Numbered from the stretch's first letter, positions 20,353 to 33,345 are shown. The stretch: DNA of 64,000 nucleotides from a bacterium (GCA_017453665.1 JAFTEM010000020.1:1-64000), one strand, 5' to 3'. Notes: generated by a model from the letters alone, not told the origin. Translations and numbers: made by a program.

Positions 20353-21258
20353 ATGCCTTTAGTAGAGAATTGACAGAATTTTAAATACATTATGCACAAT
20401 GGTAACAAGATTACCAATATTCGTGATTGAAGAAATTTAACGGTATTAAGGGAATGATATACACCGCCCGAACCAACTGAAAAATACCTCATTACCTTTT
20501 GAAGACGCGTTTCTGATACTTACTTAATTATATATCAAGAGACAGAATATAATTATTGAGATATGCCTGAATATACATGAAGTACACCAACAAAACCTGA
20601 TGAAGGTTGATACAGTTATACTTTTATTTGATGGAGTCCTGAAATCCATAGTGTTACATGACATCAAGTCTATTTAGCGCAATTTGAGGCTGTTCCTATC
20701 CCGACACCTGGAGAAGATGAGATATTGTTCTCATGAGAAAACTGAACAATAACCCATCATATATCAAGTGGTGAAATAGAACTCAATTATACCTGAAGCG
20801 ATAGTTCTATTACTACAAGAACTATGACTATTGCTGATAGGAATGTTGGAGCGAGTACGTATTGAACCGAGGGAGTAGATAGTAGTATTTATGGAGATTT
20901 TTATTGTTGGTGAGCAACAGAATCGTGAAGCGGTCATGCTGAAGAAGAAGATTGGGGACAGCAACAATCCATAGCGCCAAGCTGATATCATATTCCTACA
21001 ATAGACGAATGGAGAATATTAATAACGTTAATTTGAGCCATTACATGAGCAAGCGTATTATGTTCAAATATGAATAGTTATTGTCTTATGCCATATCATT
21101 GAACACAGCAAAACGCTACTTGACGATATTGGTCTAGTTCAAAAGCAGGATATTTCCCTAAATGTCTTAAAAATGAAAATTATTATGCGTCTTCTCCTTA
21201 TATAACAGATAATTACAGTAGCCAAACATATTTTGTCCGCCTATTCAAAGATGCTTAA
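20353..21258 (+). CDS. C-type-lectin/FGE-fold virion protein, no visible variable region
   Basis: A 301-residue protein. Residues ~40-115 resemble an InlB-type beta-repeat (YSYTFIGWSPEIHSVTGHQV). The rest has the formylglycine-generating-enzyme / C-type lectin fold seen in DGR targets: IADRNVGASTYG, GDFYCWGA, PSGYHIPTIDEWRILI, ATGRYWSSS, YFVRLFKDA. Unlike the paralogue at 22601, its C-terminal lectin part is AT-rich like its surroundings, so it does not look recently diversified. Probable receptor-binding or decoration protein. Confidence 0.75.
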
Positions 21259-21287
21259 AATAATAAAAAGTTCTAACCAAAGAAGCT

Positions 21288-21313
21288 GTCCAAAACGCTT
21301 GGACGGTTTTTTT
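21288..21313 (+). terminator. Rho-independent terminator
   Basis: GTCCAA-(5)-TTGGAC followed by a G and eight T, 30 bases after the lectin gene and before late promoter copy B. Confidence 0.9.
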
Positions 21314-21354
21314 GTTTGATAAAAAAATAAGTAAAACCCCAATCGGAACTCGTC

Positions 21355-21396
21355 AGACTAAAGAACTAGTAATATTTTTTTAATCACTTATTTTAG
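21355..21396 (+). promoter_or_regulatory. Phage late promoter motif, copy B
   Basis: Nearly identical to copy A: CAGACTAAAGAACTAGTAAT, a T-run, TAATCACTTATTTTA. It precedes the scaffold/capsid block by 32 bases and follows a terminator, so it must start a new transcript. Confidence 0.78.
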
Positions 21397-21427
21397 AATT
21401 GTTTTAAATCCTAAACTTGTAATAAGA

Positions 21428-22165
21428 ATGGAAATCAACTCAATTCAAAACCTAAACTCTAATGAAGAGAATGGTAATGAAAACAAAAACGGAGAAGAAA
21501 AAGTTTCTCTATCTAAAGAAGAGTATGAAAGACTTTTAAGCTCCGACAAAAAGGTTGGAGAACTTCAAGAGAAGTACAACGCTTCAACTAAAGAAGCACA
21601 AAAACTTAATTGGATTGCTAAAGTTAGTAAAGACGAGAAGCAATTCATTAAACTTTATAATTCCGATAAGAAACAAGCGGAAGAAGTAGCTAAACACTTT
21701 TGAAAAGGTGATGCTAAAACGCTGTACGATCAAGTCGTAGAACAACATGGCGACGTTTCGTTCGGAATGGATGCTGAAGATGTTGATGCAAGGATTCAGC
21801 TAGGAGTAGAAAAAAGAATGGCTGAACAAGAACTCCAAACTTTTAAAGACAAATACGGTATCGATGGTAAACTCGGAAAGGTATTTGATAAAGAATTCAA
21901 AGATCTTATGCAATGAAAAGAGTTTAACGTTGAAACTGTAAAAGCACAAGCAAAAAAGGCATTTAGGCTTGTACGTGATACCGACGAATTTGTTGAAGAA
22001 CTAAAGAAAGCTAATTCAAGATTAGCAGGCGCTGGAATCGTTAGTACTTGAAGAAATGGTGATTCCTCATCTTCTAAGACTAACAGTGTAATAGATCAAA
22101 TTATGTCTCAACAAAAAGGAAACAGTATCTATAGTGCAAACTGATTGTCTAAGGATTTACCTTAA
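21428..22165 (+). CDS. Putative capsid scaffolding protein
   Basis: A 245-residue, highly charged, mostly helical protein with an Asn/Glu-rich N-terminus, a coiled coil (LSKEEYERLLSSDKKVGELQ), and a Ser/Gln-rich end (SVIDQIMSQQKGNSIY). Charge, coiled coil and position two genes before the major capsid protein are typical of scaffolds, which template procapsid assembly and then leave. Confidence 0.7.
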
Positions 22166-22189
22166 TTTTATATCTTTTTTTTCAAAAAA

Positions 22190-22573
22190 ATGGCTTTTAG
22201 ATGCATTAGACAACATACAGGTAAAAGTAGAACTCTTACTAATACCTTATGACGTGATATTGAAAAAGGAGAGCTTTTGGCTCTTAGTGATGGAAGCTTA
22301 GTAGAAGGAACTTCTGCTCAAAGCTGAGACATTTTAGTAACCTCAGACGAGGATGTAGCACAAAACGCTGAAGGAGGATTCGCTCTTATAGATACTACTA
22401 TGGAGTATGAAGCAGATCTTTCAGCTGTTACTGAAACAGAAATCTCTGCAGGTACTAAATTTGGAGTACAGAGTTGAAACCTAACCGTTTCTGCTGACGC
22501 TAACGGAATCTTTGTATCAACGCAAGATGCCTTAGAATACGCTAGTACAGTTATCGGTAAATTCGTACTTTAG
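22190..22573 (+). CDS. Putative capsid decoration/stabilisation protein
   Basis: A 127-residue beta-rich protein beginning MAFRCIRQHTGKSRTLTNTL and ending ALEYASTVIGKFVL. Small Ala/Thr/Glu-rich proteins with repeated turns (GELLALSDGSLVEG, ISAGTKFGVQSGN) between scaffold and capsid are often head decoration proteins. Placement-based call. Confidence 0.55.
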
Positions 22574-22600
22574 TTTTATCTCTTAACCAAAAAATAAGAG

Positions 22601-25300
22601 ATGGCTTACGATGTAAAAACTAATACATCCACTATGGAAAGTGGAAAAAGTAAAAAGATTCTTCTCTTTGATGATGTATGTAAAAAATGAGACCTTATCG
22701 TCTCAGTTAACGGTGTCTTCAAAACGATTAATAACGTTATTTTAGGAGATACTTATACATGAATTATCGGTAAAGTAGAAGAAGATAGTAATAACGCTAG
22801 TACTGAACCTGTATTAGTAACTCTTTATGATGATACCATGAGAGTTTCTGTTGCAGTAGAAAATACTACTACATGAGAAGTGGTAGAATGAGAGGTACAA
22901 GGAGCGATATTAGAAACTATTGTTGAAGAGACAATAGAAGATATAGAAATAGATAAGTCATGTGCTTATAGATTTCTTAATTATGATGGAGAAGTTCTTC
23001 AAGCAGGAAGAATTATGAAAGGTAACACTCCTACTTATATTTGATGAACTCCTACTAGAGAAACCTCAGAAGGTATTACATACACCTTCGCATGATGGTC
23101 TCCCGAGATTGGAGCAATATCTGAAGATACTGACTTTATAGCTCAATTTGAATGAGTATGATACACTTCTTTTGAAGCCTTTGAATTAAGAATGGCTTTA
23201 CAAGAAGAGGCTCCTGATATTGATGCAATGTCAATTAACTGAGTTAAAAAAACATTATATAGTGCTTCATGAAGTATTAGTTCTGAAGAATATCTCGCTT
23301 GTTGAGAAGCAATGAACATGTGAGATGAAACTGATGGAATGGTATTTATCCAAACTAACGCTAATACCGAGCTTGTCGCTTATGAATATAAAACAAGAGA
23401 GGAATTATGAGATGATTATAATACTTATAGAAGAGCTTTCCAAAGTTCTTCAAGAATGACTGATGAAATTTGGAGTGCTGTAAGTGGGTTCTTTAGTTCA
23501 GAAGTTCATGTAGTTACTACATGAGATTTAGTGGCTATTGATTATAACAACGGCGATACTATCATCGTTGATAAAGTTTCTCATAACATGAGGTATAATG
23601 CCGATTATTATGTTGAATTATTAGCTAATGAATGTGCTACAGAATATAATACATTAGTTACTAACTGATGGCTTACTGATGGTACTTATGAGTTAGAAGA
23701 CGCTTCTACTATACAGAGCGTTATAAGTAGTATTAAAACAAAGGGTAAGACATGAAATATTATGTATTCAAACATTTATGTAACCTCCTCATGGGATTTT
23801 GTAGAGGCTCATGTTGACGTAAAAATTGATTGAAATTATATTTACAGATATAAAGATAATCAAAAAATTACGTTAACAGACGATAAAGCGATTGAATTAA
23901 GTAATTTTATTGCGGAGAACAAAGTTAATAGAGGGAAAACTATTAACAGTGACAATACAGTATCTATCTTTATTCCTGATTGGGTTGTTAATTGAACTAT
24001 CGAATGAGCAATTATCGAGAGTATTGTTGAAAATGCAATATTTGTATCTCCATTGGGAGCTTCTATAGTTCATGATATAGTTAATTGAGAAATTATATTG
24101 ACTAATAATGATTGAACAAATTCTATAACTATTATGGACAAAAATTTATGAGCTTCAATTGTTTATAATAGATGAGATGAATTAAGCGAATCCAATTGTT
24201 GAAAATATTATCAATGGTGAAATAATTACGGTTTTAGTTTTACTGGTAATGTACCAACTTCAAATACTAGAATAGAATGATCTCTTGATACTGACAATTC
24301 AACCTTTATTACTGTAACACAAGCCCCATTTGATTGGTGTATCAACGGTAATCTCTCAAATAGATGGTGATGTGAAGCAGATGTTGAAATAGCAAGACAA
24401 TGACCTGCTCCTAGTTGATATCATATACCAACAACTGATGAATTATCTTCATTAATTCAGTTGTTTGAAGATATTACAGGATATTATGGTAATTGAGATA
24501 AGCTTAGCGAATTATTAAAACTCCCGTTCGCTGGTAACCGTAATAGCTCGGATGCCAATATCAACAGTCAGGGTAGCTACGGTTACTATTGGTCGTCTTC
24601 TCCTTACTCTGCGACTTCTGATTGCGCTCGTGACCTCAGCTTGAATTCGTCCTATGCCTACGCCGGTGGCTACAGCCGCCGTGCATGCGGGTTCTCTGTT
24701 CGTTGTTTCAAGAACTCCTACATAAGATGAGAAAAAATATTGTTTTCTTGAGAAAGGGGGGAAATAATTCATAATATTGACAATTGAGAAATTATAATCA
24801 ATTACATTTGAAACGATTCGTCTTTACCAACACAACTTGTAATTGCAGATAAAAATTTAGGTTGTACATTCCCATCATTCTTTGGGGATTATTACTGTTG
24901 GTGAGGTAATTCTCCTTTTGTAACACCACCTACAAATGAGGGAACTGAAGATTGGGCAAACGTACAAAGTATTGTTCCTAATTGATTTCATATTCCAACA
25001 CTTGTCGAAATGAAAACATTATATCAATTAGTAAATGCAATAGTTAATCCTGAAGAAGAATATTTATCAACAATGGAGTATGCTAAATATATACTTGCAG
25101 TTCCTTACCCTAAAAGAGATTCTAGTGGTAATATAACTTATAATCAATGAGACGGTTGATTCCGAACTGCTGACACATGAAAGAGTTTTAATTGGTGATA
25201 TAATACAAGAGGCGAACTCGATATGTCAAACAATAATGGTCTTCAAGTCCGTCCATTCAAAAATACCACAAACCAACAAACCATATACGTAGAAGAATAA
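22601..25300 (+). CDS. DGR target: large virion protein with two C-type-lectin domains
   Basis: An 899-residue protein. Residues ~115-195 hold an InlB-like beta-repeat (TYTFAGWSPEIGAISE). A long middle region of beta-rich and helical segments follows. The first lectin/FGE domain (~510-710) has IMDKNLGASIVYN, GKYYQWGNN, PSGYHIPTTDELSSLI and the variable stretch LPFAGNRNSSDANIN ... YWSSSPY ... LSLNSS ... SVRCFK. A second lectin-like domain (~735-890) has IADKNLG, GDYYCW, PNGFHIPTLVEMK and LQVRPFKN, without a GC-rich island. Its place beside capsid genes suggests a head or tail surface adhesin that binds the host or a niche surface. Confidence 0.82.
24521..24713 (+). repeat. DGR variable region VR1
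   Basis: A 193-base stretch, visibly richer in G and C than the AT-rich gene around it. It aligns codon for codon (one codon indel) with 47887-48082 on the other strand. Identical blocks (CTCCCGTTCGCTGGT, CTATTGGTCGTCTTCTCC, AGCTTGAATTCGTCC, TCTGTTCGTTGTTTCAAGA) alternate with changed codons, mostly at first and second positions, such as AAC/TAC, AAT/GAT, AAT/TGT and ATC/GTC. This is the layout of a diversity-generating retroelement target. Confidence 0.85.
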
Positions 25301-25361
25301 AACAACGTGCCTTAAATTACCATAGTGCAAAATTCTTTTAATATTTAACCTAATAAAGAAC

Positions 25362-26411
25362 ATGGCAGTTGTAAAAACCACAGACTATAGAATTACGTCT
25401 GAACACCTTCAACTCATCGACAAGTTCTTCAACGATGAGATGAAGAAAAAATTAGATCAAATGGTCTTCATGAAAATCTTCGGAGAGGAGACTAATAATC
25501 ATCTTAACGATACCGTTGTTATGCAAGATTGAGTAGATGGTATCGAATACATTCCTGAGAATGCAGAATATCCTGACATTAAACCAGGAGGAGAACACAA
25601 AATGACATTTACAAAGTATAAGTATGGTTGAAAAATCGTAATCACTGAAGAAATGATTAGATTAAATGACTATACTAAACTTCCTAAGATTGTTAGAAGC
25701 GCTACACAAAGAGCTTTTGACAAAATCGAACAATCTTTAGCTGATATGTTCCCTCATGGATTCTCTACAGCTAGTTATGTAGATGTATGGAAGAGAACTA
25801 TGCATGCTATAGGAGACGAAGGAAGAGCATTATTCAACAACGATGATAAAACTATTATCACATTAAATAATAATCAAAATCCTGAGCTCTCTTTAGCCGC
25901 ACTTGATGCTATCTATGTAATGGGAACAAAACATAGAGATGCACAAGGAAACCATAAGAGTATCTCTTATGACACTCTTTTAGTTCCACCTGCATTAAGA
26001 TCTAAAGCAGATATTCTTGTTAATTCAGACAGAATACCTGGTTCTAACGACAATGCTCCTAATCCTATCAAAGGAAGATTTAAGGTGGTTGTATCTACAT
26101 GGCTAGGAGGAAACGTTAACTTTAATGGATCTGATGTTAACACCGATAAGTATTGGTATGTATTCGACTCTAGCAACGTAAAAGACCAACTTAGAGTTAT
26201 CTGGGCATGGCATCCACAAATTGTACATCAAGATGTCAACGAGAATACAAATAACCATGTATCTCTACTCTCTTTCATGTACTCTAGAGGATTCTTAAAT
26301 ATGTCTTACGTAGCAGGTTCTACATGAGAAACTGCTGTAGCTAAAGAAGGTGTAGCTGTTGAAATTGTTAACGGAACATCTAATCCTGTACCAGTTCAAA
26401 CAGTAAGCTAA
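25362..26411 (+). CDS. Major capsid protein
   Basis: A 349-residue protein with a helical N-terminus (HLQLIDKFFNDEMKKKLDQM), an extended arm rich in polar residues, and a core with NVNFNGSDV, YWYVFDSS and VIWAWHPQI, consistent with an HK97-fold capsid subunit of the phage type that includes a P22-like or Bacteroidales-phage-like spine helix. It follows scaffold and decoration genes and is closed by a terminator-like hairpin. Confidence 0.8.
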
Positions 26412-26418
26412 TCTTTTT

Positions 26419-26446
26419 AAGGGGAGGAATTAAAGACTCCTCTCCT
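26419..26446 (+). terminator. Terminator-like hairpin after the capsid gene
   Basis: AAGGGGAGGA and TCCTCTCCTT flank a 7-8 nt loop, with a T-rich tail. It may reduce transcription of downstream genes relative to capsid. Confidence 0.65.
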
Positions 26447-26485
26447 TTTCTTAAAAAATAGTTTTTATATTTTTTTGTAAAAATC

Positions 26486-27010
26486 ATGTCTATACCTGTA
26501 TGACCAGACTGGAGTAAACTATACGAACAATGAAAATGTTTAGAATTGGGAGTACCGTTTACTGACGCTCAGCAAGACGCCCTATATAAATTAGGGAATA
26601 ATCAAGAAGCTAAAGAAGAGCTTATTAGAAAATGGAGAGCTGAGTTTAGGGCTAACCAGTTAAAAGACCCTAAAGACCTTCAAGCTAAAGCTGATGCTAA
26701 AGCTATTAGAGAGGCTATGAAAAATGTGGTAAATGATAACTCACAACCTCAGAAAAATGTGGGAAATGAAGATAAAGAAGATCCTACAACTAATACAGTT
26801 GACCCTATAGATCCAACAGCTAACGAAGGAACTGGAGAAAATTCTACAGATCCAGTAGCTAATGGAGACGAAACAAGGTTAGAAGATATGACTGTTGCTT
26901 CTCTTAAAGCACAAGCTGAAGAGATGGGGCTAGAAGTATCTAAAAGACCTACTAAAGCCGAACTCATTAAAGCAATCGAAGAAGCTTTAGCTAAGAGAGA
27001 TGAGGAATAG
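26486..27010 (+). CDS. Hypothetical protein with C-terminal HeH/SAP-like domain
   Basis: A 174-residue protein. The first half is helical and basic (NQEAKEELIRKWRAEFRANQ), the middle is a Pro/Thr/Asn/Asp-rich linker, and residues ~130-174 (DMTVASLKAQAEEMGLEVSK, RPTKAELIKAIEEAL) match the HeH/LEM-SAP fold common in phage head-completion proteins just after capsid genes. A role at the head-tail junction is inferred. Confidence 0.7.
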
Positions 27011-27044
27011 TTCGTTATTCCTCTCTTTCCTCTTTTTATCATTT

Positions 27045-27914
27045 ATGTTAGATATAATGAATACTCTTAAAGAAATCGTAGATAAAACCTATTTTTTATT
27101 ATGAAATATCGACCAAACATCTACTGTATATGATAAAGAGGGGGAAGTTATCCCTAGAATAAAGAGTTGTATTAGGAAAATCTGTCGTTGTGAGACGACA
27201 AATATTATTACAAATCAAGATATAAGAGGTTGATTATTAGATTTTCTCTACAAAGAAAAAACGGTAACAGTTCCAAGTAGTAAAACTTTGATGAGTGATA
27301 TTGATGAAGAGTCTACAACTATCGAACTTTCTGACGTAGATTGACTAAGTACTACCGGTGGCTTTTTGGAAATAAACGGAAATATTTTTCAATATGGAGC
27401 AATTAACGGCACGACCCTTTCAGACATTCAAGGAATTAATTGAAAGCACGAAGCTAAGAGCGTTATCAATTTTGTATTTATGATGAAAGAAGAATTAATC
27501 AAAATATATGATTTATTCGATATTACACGAAAAAAAACGCTTACATCTTTCGATTTTAGAGAACGAGAACCTAGGATGGGGAGATCTTATACTATTAAAC
27601 CTTATAAAGGAAAGAAAGCGATAATTTTTATGAATTGTGAATGACCTATTTTAGTTACTTGGGCTGAAAACGTTGACGAGATGGAAGATGACGACGACGA
27701 ATGTGGATTACCTGAAAACTACGGTACTGAGATAGTTCCTTATATCGTAGCATGAGAGCTTCTTATTGATACCGCTGAAAGAGATAAATGACAAACTCAT
27801 TTATTACAAGGATATAGTTCTCTTGAAGAGATGTATAGATTTTATGCAACTCCTAATAAAAAATTTCGTAAAAAGATAGGAATAACTCCTATGGTAAATT
27901 ACTGACCTTTTTAA
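27045..27914 (+). CDS. Putative head-tail connector protein
   Basis: A 289-residue protein with no clear family. Features include MNTLKEIVDKTYFLLGNID and CIRKICRCETTNII near the N-terminus, a beta-rich middle with EINGNIFQYGAI, a very acidic EDDDDEC, then GELLIDTAERDKGQTHL and LEEMYRFYATPNKKF, which resemble the C-terminal helix of podovirus-type adaptor proteins. The position between the HeH protein and the gp10-like protein supports a neck role. Confidence 0.55.
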
Positions 27915-27933
27915 TTTAACAAAAATTTAGGAT

Positions 27934-29511
27934 ATGATAGAAGGAATCACTGTTGAAGCGATAAAACTTCCGTTTTCTAAGGGAATGGTAACAGATTACG
28001 GGGCTCATTTGATGCCTCCTGAATATTCTCCTTATTCTAAAAACGTAAGGATTAGAAATTCAACAATAACAAGAAGAAAAGGATACGTTAAAGTAGCAAG
28101 CGTTAATAATAATACTCCTGTTAATAAGTTAATAAGCGCACAAGGTAAACTTTTTGCTGTTGTTGGTTCTACTTTTTATGAAGTTAATGTAAGTACGGGG
28201 GTATATACTCAAAAAATGACTGAAGTTTGAGACGACGTTCATGTCGTTGTTTTTGGTAATTATATCATTCTTTGTAATTGAGAAGATGATGGTAGAGTTT
28301 TCGATATATGAGATGACGTTGAAGTTCCTATGACTCATATGTACGAGAACGCTAAACCTAGATTTTGAGAAAGCTTTCAATATGCGACCTATCTTGTATG
28401 AGGGGGAAGTAACAAAAATATGCTTTATAAGTCAATGGAATGAGGAGGGGCTAAAATTGAATGAGAAGATCCCGAAGATGAGTGGGATCCTAAAAACGTA
28501 TATAATTATACAGGAGATTGAACGGTTAGATACGAATTTAAGAGCGATATTACAGGAATAGTAGCAAATAGAGAGAAATTATTCGTATTTACTGAAGATA
28601 GTATCGAGGTTTGTTGAACCGCTGAAAGTCCATGAGGATATATTACTTTAGTCTTTCAACCTATCGCTTGAACTAATGTTCCTGCAAATCCTAATATGAT
28701 AGTAAAAGCCGATGATTTAATCTTCTTTTGGACGAAAGATAATATGATGAAATCTATCGGTTATGTATCATGAATAAGCGAATTGGTTGTTTGAGACGTC
28801 TCTTATACTAAAGATCTTTCTATCAAGATGTTTACGGATACTCTAGATGAAGATCAATCTGACGCGTTTTGATACTATAATAGAACAGAAAAAACGGTAC
28901 ACCGACATCTTAAGCAAAAAGGAGAAACAACACCGAATGTTGTATTAGTTTATGATCTCAATACTCAATCTTTCTTTATCGATACGAACAAATTCTTTAA
29001 ATGTCAGGTAAATCATGGCAGTCAATATTACGTAGGAGATGCTTTCGTACAAACGATTTATGAAGATGGGATATGAGATACCGATAATTGAAATCCTATC
29101 CAACGAGAAAGGAGAACGGCGTTACTAACGATGGGAAGTCCGGATTATAGGAAAGAGTTTAGGCAAGTTAATGTTTATTGAGAAAAAGATGATGACGTAG
29201 AAATTTCGGTTTATATTCTCGTTGATGGTAAAGAAGTCTTTGAATGAGTTATTGAACCGAAATGACTACCGGTAAGTTGAACCGCATCTAAGCCATTAGC
29301 GTCTAAACCGATAGCCTTTGAATACGAACAGCCTACGCTTAAAACGTTTGAATATCTTGTCTCTAAAGGATTCCTTAGGCATCAAGGGAAGAATATACAA
29401 ATAATCTTTAGAGGGGAAAGTACATGAGACTTCTGTTTAAGCGGTTTAGAGGTAGGATTTAGGAATCTTTACAACTCTAATCCTAGCGACAGAGGAAGAC
29501 AAAAATCTTAA
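27934..29511 (+). CDS. P22 gp10-like tail accessory/stabilisation protein
   Basis: A 525-residue protein with MVTDYGAHLMPPEYSPYSKN followed by VRIRNSTITRRKGY, the signature-like opening of beta-propeller tail accessory proteins (gp10 type) in podoviruses. Repeated strand motifs (KLFVFTEDSIEV, DLIFFWTKDNMMKSI, QYYVGDAFVQTIY) fit a propeller. Such proteins plug and stabilise the head after packaging. Many glycines are TGA. Confidence 0.65.
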
Positions 29512-29536
29512 TTTACATTCTTAATTATAAGGAAGT

Positions 29537-32500
29537 ATGGCATACGATTACAATAAAGCATTAAGTATTTGGAAAAACATGACTGCTCAGCAAAAAGCGG
29601 ACTATATGGAAAAGAATAAAAACGACGCTTCTTTTATTCAATTTCAAAATGATTTAAGGAATAATAGTACCGCTAAAACAGTTAGCACACCTACAAATAC
29701 TAGTTCTTCAAATTCTGTAATAACCAATCCGCAGAATACTGTACTTAATAATTCTAGTACAACTATCAAGAATCCTACGAGTTCTACGAGTAACGCTTTC
29801 GGGTATAAACCTCCACAAACTAACGCTAGTAACGACTTCTATTGAGATACTAGCTGAGCCACTAATAGAACACAATATAAGGGAACTAACACAACAGGAA
29901 CCAATAATTACCAATATGATGCTAATCTAACTTTAGATTCTATTAAAAACCAAAATCGGTTATGGTGAAATGATGCTATCGCCGAATCTCAAAGGACATG
30001 ACAATCATATCTTCCTTGAAGAAATAATACATGGGCTAACGCTCTTTATAATGCTTGAATTACGGATGCTGAAGGAATTAAAAAAGTTCTTAGTCAGTAT
30101 TCTTCTTTTGCTAATTTCTTTGAAGAAGGACAAAACAACACCGTACAAGCTATTATGAATAGAATTTGAGAGTTACAAAATCAAATTAACCAACAAAAAA
30201 ATAATTGATGAGCTATTCAAACAGCACAAACGACAACTACAGCAGAAAATAGAGGAACTATAGGTATTTTAGGAACGGACGATCCTACTACAGGTTGAGA
30301 CTATCTATGGAATGTTGATAGAGTATTAAGGGAGTCTCAATGATTCGGATTAGAGGAGATGAAACGTATGTATCCCGAAGAATACGAAAAGATGATGCCT
30401 TATATTATGTCTCAAAAGGGAGTTCGGGATGCCACAGATCCAGCATCAAGAAAGCAATTAGACTGAGTTATTCAATATATTCTCTGAGTTTGAGTTTGAT
30501 ATGGCTCAGACATGAGCGTCCTTAAAAGATATGAAGAAGCTATCAACTCTAAATTCAAGAATCCTGACCAGGTTACTAAAGATATGCAAGATGTCATTAA
30601 TCTTAGAACAAGATGAATGAGTAACCAAGAAATCGCTAATCAATTAGGAATGAGCGAGGACCAGGTTAATCAACTTGTATTACTTGCTAATTGAGATAGT
30701 TCTTCTAGAGCATGAGATTATTATGCTCTTACCGATGTTGCTTCTAAGCAAATTACGGAAGAATATGATATTCAAATGGCGAGAAACAACGAAGAAAAAC
30801 AAATCGCACTAGATAGAGCTAATCAACAAGCACAATGGGCTTATGAAGATTATAAAACTAATTTAGAACGCCAACAAAAGGTAAATGAGATAAATTCTCA
30901 TAATGCTCACATGATGGCTTCTGTGTATTGATTTGCTTTTTCTGATAAATGATTACAAGGATTACAATATGTAGGAGAACAGGGGCAGAATATGATTGAT
31001 GACATTATAAAAAATTACGATAGAACGGATACAACAATAGCGCAAAATGTAGCTGATATTATTAGAAATTGGCAATGGAATAATGACGATTTGATTAGAG
31101 AGGGCGAAAACGCGTTAAGAAACGCTATAAACTATTATCTTTCTCAAACATTAGCTAATCAAGAAAAATATGGTATTATGGGTATGGAAGCCCAGCAAGC
31201 TTTCGCTCAATGAGTGCAAAACTTTATAACGCAAGCAGAAAAAATCTACAACGACGCCTTAACAAGACAGCAAAACAATTTAACAACGCTTATGAATAAT
31301 ATCGCTAATTTGAGTGCACTTCAAGCTCAAAATATGACATTAAGGAATACCGCTATACAGCAATTCCAAACTGAAGCTTTGAATATGAACTCATCTCAAT
31401 TACAGAGTCTTGCTAATCAATTATGATTATGAGGAGATATCCAAACATTACAAAATTACCAAGTACAAGCTTCTGTTAACTATCTTAATTCTATTCAAGC
31501 TGGTGCAGGAGCTATGTTCCAAGGGGAGATCGAAAACAAATTGAAAGATTGATTTACTCCTATGCAAGCTATCTCGCAAGTTATGAATTCTGCTGAATAT
31601 AAAGCAAAGTATGGTACTACTACAGATAACGATATGCCTTGGGCTATGAGTGATTGACAATTATACAACAAGAAAACAGGACAATTATGACAAAATGTTA
31701 AAAATACTGCTACGGTAACTTGAAGTAACGGTGTAGCTATGTACGACTCTAATGGTAAGTTATATACTTACGATTGAGATGATCGGTATTTAGGAAGCGA
31801 TTGACAATTCCATCAAGTAGGAAGCCAAACTCAATGAACAGATGGAGCTAAATCTAGCGACTATATTAAGATGGAAGACGAAAATGGAAACCAAGTATTA
31901 GTTAACCCATTAACAAAAGAAATTATCACTCCTGAAGAGCTATTTAAGAACAAGAAAGACAATCAAACAATTACTAACTTTAAGAATTGGTTATCTACTA
32001 GCTCAGTACAATTCGCTCAACAATACTGAGTTAACGGAACAACTATAGGTCAAACATGAGAGAAAGGAGGACAATGTTGAACTTTTGTAAACGATTACTT
32101 GAACTCTCTAGGTATTGAATGAAGAGTATTCGGAAGTACTTTAGATTCTAAGATAAAAGCTATCACTCCTGGAGTAACAGATCCTGTTGTCGGTTCTATA
32201 GTAGTAATGGATACTTCAGCTACCGTTGACGTTTCTGATGGTAATTGAGGAACTAAAAAGGTAAAAGCAGGACATGTTGGTATCGTAACACAAGTTAATA
32301 ATGATTGAACGATGTTAGTAACCGACTCTAACCGAAAACCAGGTAGCGAGACTGTTATGACTCATAAGGTAAGCGTTAATAATAAGAATATTAAGTGATA
32401 TTATGTTCCTGGATATGATAGTTTAGCGGAACAATTGACTAATAATAATACTTCAAACGAAGAAGGAGCGACAGTCGAAAAAGCTAGGTCTTTAGCAGAT

Positions 32501-33316
32501 ATTTGATTATTAACTAAACAAATCTTCTGAGGAAATGCTTCAGATAAGGATAGAGCTTTAATAGAACAACTTGTATCTATGGCATGAGAATTATGATGGT
32601 CTAGACAACAAATTTTATATGAAGCATGATGATATAGAATCAATGATAACGCTAATAAAGAATTCGCTAATACATTGATGTCGTATATGGAAAAACATAC
32701 TGATAAAGATTGATGACTTGCTGGTACTTATGACTTATCTACTATCGCAAACAGAATTAATAGTTGAGACTTAACTGGCGCTATTCAAAACATGGAAACA
32801 CAAATGATTGATGAATTTTGAGGAGCTAAAACCTCGCAAGCAACATCAATGGCGATGGTAGATAAGCTTAGTAGAATATATTCTAGCTTCCAAAAAATAA
32901 AAGGATTAACTGGGAAGTTTAGTTTGGCTGAAATTATAACAAATTATTGATGATGAAGTTCTTGACTAAGTAACATGTTAGGATTGACTGATGAACAAAC
33001 AAAAACAGTAGCGAGTGTGGCAACTCAAATACAAAATGTTTATGCTGAAATAAGAAATCAATTAGCGTGAACCGCAGTTACGGAAAACGAATCAAAATGG
33101 TTATCTGCCATGATTCCATCATTAAAAGATAATAGTACTGTATTTGAAACAAAAATTAAAGAAGCTGTTACAAATATTTATAAAGACCAAAATGGCGCAA
33201 GAAATAGTTTAGGATTACCTAAATTTACGAATCTAGAGCAATTGATGAATTGGGACAAAAGAGTTGAGCTATATTGAGGAACAACTTGGAACACCACATG
33301 AACAAAAATACAGTAA
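29537..33316 (+). CDS. Very large virion protein with CHAP peptidase domain
   Basis: A 1259-residue protein. The first ~130 residues are Asn/Thr/Ser-rich (KNPTSSTSNAFGYK). The middle is long, Gln/Asn-rich and helical, with ALDRANQQAQWAYEDYKTN and NTAIQQFQTEALNMNSSQLQ, as in ejection-type proteins. A CHAP-type domain lies at ~835-965: Cys in GGQCGTFVNDYLNSLG, His in VKAGHVGIVTQVNNDGT, then VTDSNRK. The C-terminus is helical. It probably travels in the virion and opens peptidoglycan during DNA ejection. It ends at a strong terminator. Confidence 0.75.
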
Positions 33317-33320
33317 TTTA

Positions 33321-33345
33321 AAAGGACCTTTAGACGTCCTTTTTT
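33321..33345. terminator. Bidirectional terminator between convergent genes
   Basis: AAAGGAC-(8)-GTCCTTT with T-runs on both strands. It closes the plus-strand CHAP gene and overlaps the stop of the minus-strand gene at 33330. Confidence 0.85.

Noticed and set aside
20353..21258. Third active DGR variable region
   Set aside because: The lectin fold is there, but the DNA is AT-rich throughout and shares no blocks with VR1/VR2.
24515..24772. 85-codon minus-strand ORF with many Arg/Val/Thr
   Set aside because: It is the antisense of VR1; the open frame is a by-product of GC-rich variable codons.
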